This document shows positions 59,390 through 64,000 of a stretch of DNA of 64,000 nt, in pieces. How positions within the stretch are numbered: the first letter of the stretch is position 1; the number at the start of each line of letters is the position of its first letter. The position numbers were made by a program, and so were the translations under genes. The stretch is from contig CM043005.1 of assembly GCA_023678885.1 (NCBI GenBank), positions 2,904,314 through 2,968,313 of the forward strand, in the 5' to 3' direction. The notes under the pieces are model-generated. The model searched no databases. It saw nothing but the letters and a program-made list of their open reading frames with translations, and was not told where the DNA came from. The DNA comes from Pogostemon cablin (taxonomy: Eukaryota; Streptophyta; Magnoliopsida; Lamiales; Lamiaceae).

Positions 59390-60257
59390 TTTTTTTTAAA
59401 TTTTTTTTATTGTGTTATACGAACATGAAACCACACAAAATTTGCGTTTCTTATTGTGTCAATTTAGTTACGATGCGAACACGAGAAGCCTAAATATTAA
59501 GAGTGAGGCTCCTGTGCACCCGAGCGCACGGAGCACATTCCGTGCGCCTTTACAATTTTCATGCCCCTTTACAATTTAAACCCCTAGTAATACATATGTT
59601 TAAATAGGATTGGAGGGGAGGATTGGAGGGGAGGGTTGTGTTCACATGGGGACACGGAGCATCTTTCCGTGTCCCCGGACGCACAAGAGCTTTTGCCAAA
59701 TATTAATCCTTAATTTTTTTTTATTATTATTATTTTCGCATTGTTGTGCTATGATGTAAAAAATAACTTTATCATATTTATTTATGGAAGAGTAGGAACT
59801 GTCTGAAAATTTTCCATGGTTGGACCTCATTAATTATGTGTTAAAAAAATAATTACTATATCATATATGATTTAACACTATATGTTAAGGTAAATTTCAA
59901 ATTCGAGTGAAATTGATCTTGAACTACAACATAAAACATTACATGATCAATAAGGGTGAAATTAAATTATGCCTTTAAAATTAGCACAAAATTCAATGGA
60001 TTATGATTAAACCATACAGTTAAAATTATACATCAGACCGGATTTGTCAGTTCAATCTATTGAGTGAGGAATTAAAGTCGATTTTGGTCTGAAACACCCA
60101 AAAAACCATTTTCAATGGTTGAATTGTGTTGAAAAGGGTTGAATCGGTCAAAACTTTGACCGATTGAATCGAAATCTATATTTTTAAATTTTTATAATGT
60201 TTCATAACTATTTTGATTTATTTTAGAACATAAATATTTAAATTTAAATTAAATTAT
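59390..60257. mobile_element. Spacer with a double-hairpin repeat at 59501-59697
   Basis: 59501-59697 begins 'gagtgaggctcctgtgcacc' and ends 'acgcacaagagcttttgcc', like 20740-21110. It holds two strong hairpins: a 9-bp stem at 59524-59547 ('gcgcacgga'/'tccgtgcgc') and an 11-bp stem at 59648-59676 ('ggggacacgga'/'tccgtgtcccc'). The rest of the interval is AT-rich without a gene. Confidence 0.55.
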
Positions 60258-60486
60258 TGTTGAAACAGAGATTGAAATAAAGGAGAAAGAATTTCATATA
60301 TGTTGAATGTGTATCACAAAGATAGAATGATTATTCTATTTATAGAGGCTTTGTGTGGAACTAGCCAGTACAAATCAGTTAAAAAATATAGTTGTTAGGA
60401 CATAGGAAATAGCAAGGTAATAGTGAAGTCTTAATCACTGGAAGGATGTTTCCTTAATTGCTGGAAGGATGTTTCAATCTTCAACA
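60258..60486 (-). repeat. 3' LTR of a minus-strand copia element (229 bp)
   Basis: 'TGTTGAAACAGAG' to 'ATCTTCAACA'. On the minus strand it is preceded by the polypurine tract 'cacttgagggggaa' (60487-60500) and the RNase H end. Confidence 0.82.
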
Positions 60487-61438
60487 TTCCCCCTCAAGTG
60501 TAGGGGTGAACGAGTTGATCACTCCTAACTTGTCAAGAATGAAACTTATGTCTTGATTTGTCTAAAGCTTTAGTGAATATGTCTGCAAGTTGATCCTTGC
60601 TCCCAATATAAGGTGTTTGAATCATCTCGCTTTGAACTTTGTCTTGAACGAAATGACAATCCACCTCAATATGTTTTGTTCGCTCGTGGAAAACCGGGTT
60701 TGAGGCTATGTGGCGAGCAGCGTTGTTATCACAATGCATTTGGATTGCTCCTTTGGTTTGAATGTTCATATCCTCAAGTAGTTGCTTTATCCAAATAAGT
60801 TCACTAGCAGTTGATGCCATTGCCCGGTATTCTGCTTCAGCACTTGATCGAGCTACCACGTTTTGCTTTTTGCTTTTCCAAGTTACTAAATTCCTGCCAA
60901 CCATGCTGCAAAAACCAGTAGTAGAACGCCGGTCGAAGCTTCCTGCCCAATCAGCGTCCATGTAAGCTTGAATGCTCACATCTTTGTTGTTTTTAATCCA
61001 AATTTCTTGGTCTAGGGTCGATTTTAGATATTGGAGAATCCGATCAATAGCAGCTAAGTGAGTGGTCCGAGGTACCTGCATAAATTGACTAACAACACTA
61101 ACAGAAAAAATAATATCAGGTCGAGTAACAGTTAAGTAGATGTGTTTTCCTACAAGCCTTTGGTACATGCCAACATCTTGAAGCAGAGAGCCATCTTAGG
61201 AGTTAAGTTTTGCATTGGTTTCCATAGGAGTACTAGCGGGCTTAACATCAAGTTTACCTGTTTCTTGAAGAAGATCGAGAGTATACTTCCTTTGAGAAAG
61301 AAATAATCCTTTTTTGGAGTGAGTTATTTCAATTTCAAGAAAGTACTTAAGGATGCCTAGATCTTTGATGTCAAATGTTTGTTTGAGGAAGTTTTTGACA
61401 TCTTGAATTTAGGTTTTCTTATCACCGGTGATAATAAT
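60487..61438 (-). pseudogene. Copia reverse transcriptase/RNase H C-terminal half
   Basis: Minus strand from 61438: 'IIITGDKKT', the residues following the copia YVDD catalytic motif, then a stop, 'FDIKDLGILKYFLEIE', 'ETGKLDVKPASTPME', another stop, then an open 211-codon stretch (61168-60533). That stretch has 'YQRLVGKHIYLTVTRPDI' and an RNase H domain with 'AYMDADWAGSFDRRSTTG', 'ARSSAEAEYRAMA', 'QMHCDNNAARHIA' and 'HFVQDKV'. The acidic RNase H residues are still present. The upstream RT, integrase and gag are cut off by the LTR at 61439. Two in-frame stops and the truncation make it non-functional. Confidence 0.92.
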
Positions 61439-62636
61439 TGTTGGATTGTATACTAAAAGTCTAGCTTTAGTATGAACAATGTCATAACATTATTTGAAAT
61501 GAGAATCATTGATCAAATGATTGCATCTTATAATTTATTTTATATGCATGATGCAATAGTCCATTTACTTTATACTGTAGATAATATGTTGTGCGACAAC
61601 ACGCGGAAGATCATATTATCGGTTTCCTTATAAAGTATAAACAGATGCTCACAACTGAGATAGACGGGGGCTCTCTATCGGTATGGTTGTAGTGTGGTTT
61701 GGTATTAGCTTGTCTTGGCTATAGAATCACATTAGTGCACTTGTGTGTATTGAGTAGGACCGCCTGAGATCGTTCGACTTATACTGACTTATAGAAGAAC
61801 TTGATCTCTGTTATTATGGAAGTTCGTGCTCTTAATCCCTATACAATAACCTCGACACGTAGGGCAGTATGTATTTCTTTGATTCATCAATGGGTGAGAT
61901 TTATAAGTATTAAATCAACAAACTCGGTGAGTTGGGAAGTAGTGCTGTATCTATGGTGTGCTGTTGATTGTAGAAGGAATCCATGTCCGTCATAGGTTGA
62001 TGATGTCCCCTTGAGGAGCTCATAAGGTTTATCATGTAAATCTTGCAAGTGGATTAATTCCGGCATGATAAAAAGGTTGAGTGGTACTACTCTTGGATGA
62101 GATATTAATTAATTTGAGTTGTCAGTAACTTAATTAATTAATGGACATTGTATATCTTAAACATGGGGAGACTATCGGGCTTATAATAAGAAGGAGCCCA
62201 GAACATAATTTTGGGATTGGACGGGTAGTGCAATAATAATATTTTAGTGGACTATATTATTATTATTGGATTTAATTAAAAGCTTTGGGCTAAGCTTGGT
62301 TAATTAAATTCAATTGAGGCCCAGCCCAATTTCTCCTCCTGGTCCCTGCTGTAGCCCAATATATATAGTCATCTCAGCTTCTGGAAACCTAACTTCCTGC
62401 GCCTCTTTTGACGTGAGTTAGAGAGAAGCAGATTGAGAGAACTCTGGGGATTGTTGACCACCCAACACCAGAGTTGACTTGGGACATACAGCAGAAGATC
62501 AAGAGGTGTTCTTCTGCAGCGATTCAGACTCTACATCAACCCTGAAGTACGGTAAACACATTATTGCTTCCGCTGATTTTGTTTGCCTGTCAATCCTAAC
62601 GGATCACGTTGAACCGCACGATCCAATCGCCCAACA
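61439..62636 (+). repeat. 5' LTR (1198 bp) of a second copy of the 21-kb copia family
   Basis: 'TGTTGGATTGTATACTAAAA' to 'cgcccaaca', with intact TGTTGG/CCAACA ends, followed by a perfect PBS. Landmarks 'tgtgcgacaacacgc', 'ggagctcataagg' and 'gtggtactactc' match both LTRs of the 21-29 kb element. Left target-site candidate 'ataat' (61434-61438). The partner LTR lies outside the window. Confidence 0.92.
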
Positions 62637-62638
62637 AT

Positions 62639-62650
62639 TGGTATCAGAGC
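62639..62650 (+). other. Copia primer-binding site
   Basis: 'tggtatcagagc', complementary to the 3' end of initiator methionine tRNA, 2 bp after the LTR. Confidence 0.92.
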
Positions 62651-64000
62651 GTTGGTTTCGTGGTGATACGTGAATCGTAAGGTTGGGTTTTAAGTGATTA
62701 TGTGATTATTGGATATAATCTAGTTGTAATTGCTTATTGTGGTTCATTGAAAGCATGTATTAAAATGGTTATATGATTACATGGATTAATCTGTAAATAA
62801 TCAGAAGGGTTTTGGATTATTTTTTTTAATTATCCATGAAATCCTATGTTTTTGTTGGATGTTATGTTCCTGTATGCTTTCTGTTTGGACATGTTTCACA
62901 CACACGCTCGGTGAACACGACACGAGTGGGTTTCAAGAATCAGACGGCGGCGCGTGGTCTCTGGAAAACGACGGAAGCCCGACGGCCGGCTGAAGGCGCT
63001 GACCAGCGTTGCTTCTGGCCGGCTTCTGAAAGATCGTTAGTGTTATGGCCGGTGATCGATGGCTGGTGATTGTCGAAGCCTGGAATGATCGGCATCGACT
63101 GGATCAAAATCAAAAGCGAACAGTGACGCTGAAGGACAGAACGGTGATGGTGGCTGTGTCTGTCGCCACCCGGTGAAAGCCGAAGGGTGTCCAACTGGCG
63201 GCGGCGACGACTTCACGACGAGGAGTGTCTGGGTGCTGCGTCGTCGCGACCTGGAGGCTCACAAAGCGACGGCGGCGGAACATCAGAACAACAGCGTCTG
63301 ACGGAGCTGCTTCCGAAAAGTCGTCGGTAGTTTAGATCGGGTAAGGAGGTGATCTGATCAAATCCTTCAAGGATTTTGTTTTTCTCCCTACGATCGGATC
63401 TGGGCGATTCGAGGCGCGATGTTGAGAAGGATATGCTGGAGGTTTCGGCCGGATCTGGTGGGCTATGGTCGGCGATCGTCGGGAACGGTGGCTGGCATGT
63501 GGAAATCGCGCGGATGCGCGGCGGTGCTGGACTGCGTCGCACCTTGCCGACTAGACACGGCTCTCGATCTGGTCAGTCTGCTTCGGGCGACTGTTGATCG
63601 GTGGTGGGGTGTAAGGCAGGCGCGGCTGCGGAGCGTCTCTGGCGTGCTGGGAGTGCGTCAGCCGGCAGCGGTGGGGCCAAGTTGCGCCGGTGACACTGGC
63701 CTGTGGTGGCAGCAGGGGCGATTGCAGGCGCTGGAAAGGAAGGTCGTGGCTGGGCCTCCCTTGCTGTGGCTGGCGGACGCTGCTGGAAGGTCTTGGCTGC
63801 GGAGTGTACACGGCAGTGGGCTGACGGCACCACCGCCGAGAGCAGCGGTGCCGAGTTTTCCTCCGAGCAGCGACTTCCGTATGGTATGAAGAAGATGAAG
63901 GTTGCGGCTGAGCGGATTAGGGCAGCAGTATTTGGGCTGCCTTGTTGGGCTTCTTTTTTTATTTGGTTTTGGGCTGGGATTTGGGCCCAAACTTTAATCA
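62651..64000 (+). mobile_element. Leader of the second copia copy, GC-rich, running off the window
   Basis: After an AT-rich 200 bp, the region from about 62890 to 63900 is GC-rich ('gacggccggctgaag', 'ggcggcggcgacgactt'). It carries overlapping ORFs on both strands, none of which resembles Gag. The matching position in the 21-kb copy also holds a GC-rich island. The element's coding region must start beyond 64000. Confidence 0.6.

Noticed and set aside
63213..63990. Several overlapping Pro/Arg-rich ORFs on both strands
   Set aside because: All arise from GC-rich composition in the copia leader. No conserved motif, and opposite strands are equally open.

Overview
The window looks like nuclear DNA of a flowering plant, most likely a eudicot. 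It is AT-rich, dominated by transposable elements, and carries two intron-split housekeeping genes with plant-type sequences. I see no rRNA, no intact tRNA gene, no CRISPR array and no bacterial-style operon. The species cannot be fixed from the sequence alone.

Three protein-coding host loci can be supported, all on the + strand. (1) 19215-20531 is a four-exon papain-type cysteine protease of the KDEL-tailed vignain/CEP class, broken by a 4-bp frameshift in exon 1. (2) 39940-46328 is ARP3, the actin-related subunit of the ARP2/3 actin-nucleating complex. It has nine exons and about 430 residues, with an abnormal 3' splice site on intron 1 and a young LTR element in intron 2. (3) 50710-54512 is CCT5, the epsilon subunit of the cytosolic chaperonin CCT/TRiC. 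It has nine exons, 535 codons and no visible lesion. ARP3 and CCT5 lie about 4.4 kb apart; CCT folds actin-family and tubulin proteins, but their closeness here need not mean anything.

Layout. 1-3.8 kb: minus-strand Ty3/gypsy-like remnant (tandem-repeat field, broken gag, LTR with an internal minisatellite). 3.8-10.9 kb: AT-rich spacer with many 'CTCCCTCC' MITEs and AT microsatellites. 10.95-14.3 kb: hAT-like element split by a 5'-truncated LINE with a 17-bp target-site duplication. 14.3-19 kb: tandem duplications and MITEs. 19-20.6 kb: protease pseudogene. 21.4-28.9 kb: decayed Ty1/copia element with two long LTRs. 28.9-30.3 kb: 3' end of another copia-like element on the minus strand. 30.3-37.9 kb: gene-poor, internally duplicated tract ending in a Helitron-type 3' terminus. 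39.9-46.3 kb: ARP3. 47-50.3 kb: a Helitron inside a MITE, then other inverted-repeat elements. 50.7-54.5 kb: CCT5. 55-59.7 kb: nested hAT, MITE and long-TIR elements. 60.3-64 kb: copia RT/RNase H remnant cut by a second LTR of the 21-kb copia family, whose internal region runs off the window.

The best 'second look' items are the ARP3 intron element (LTRs that read as identical, with an in-frame gag-protease ORF fused to a pol C-terminal tail), the AT-for-AG acceptor in ARP3 intron 1, the single-lesion protease, and the Helitron bordered by 80-bp direct repeats. I found no convincing evidence of a wholly new multi-gene system; the novelty here is mostly in element architecture.
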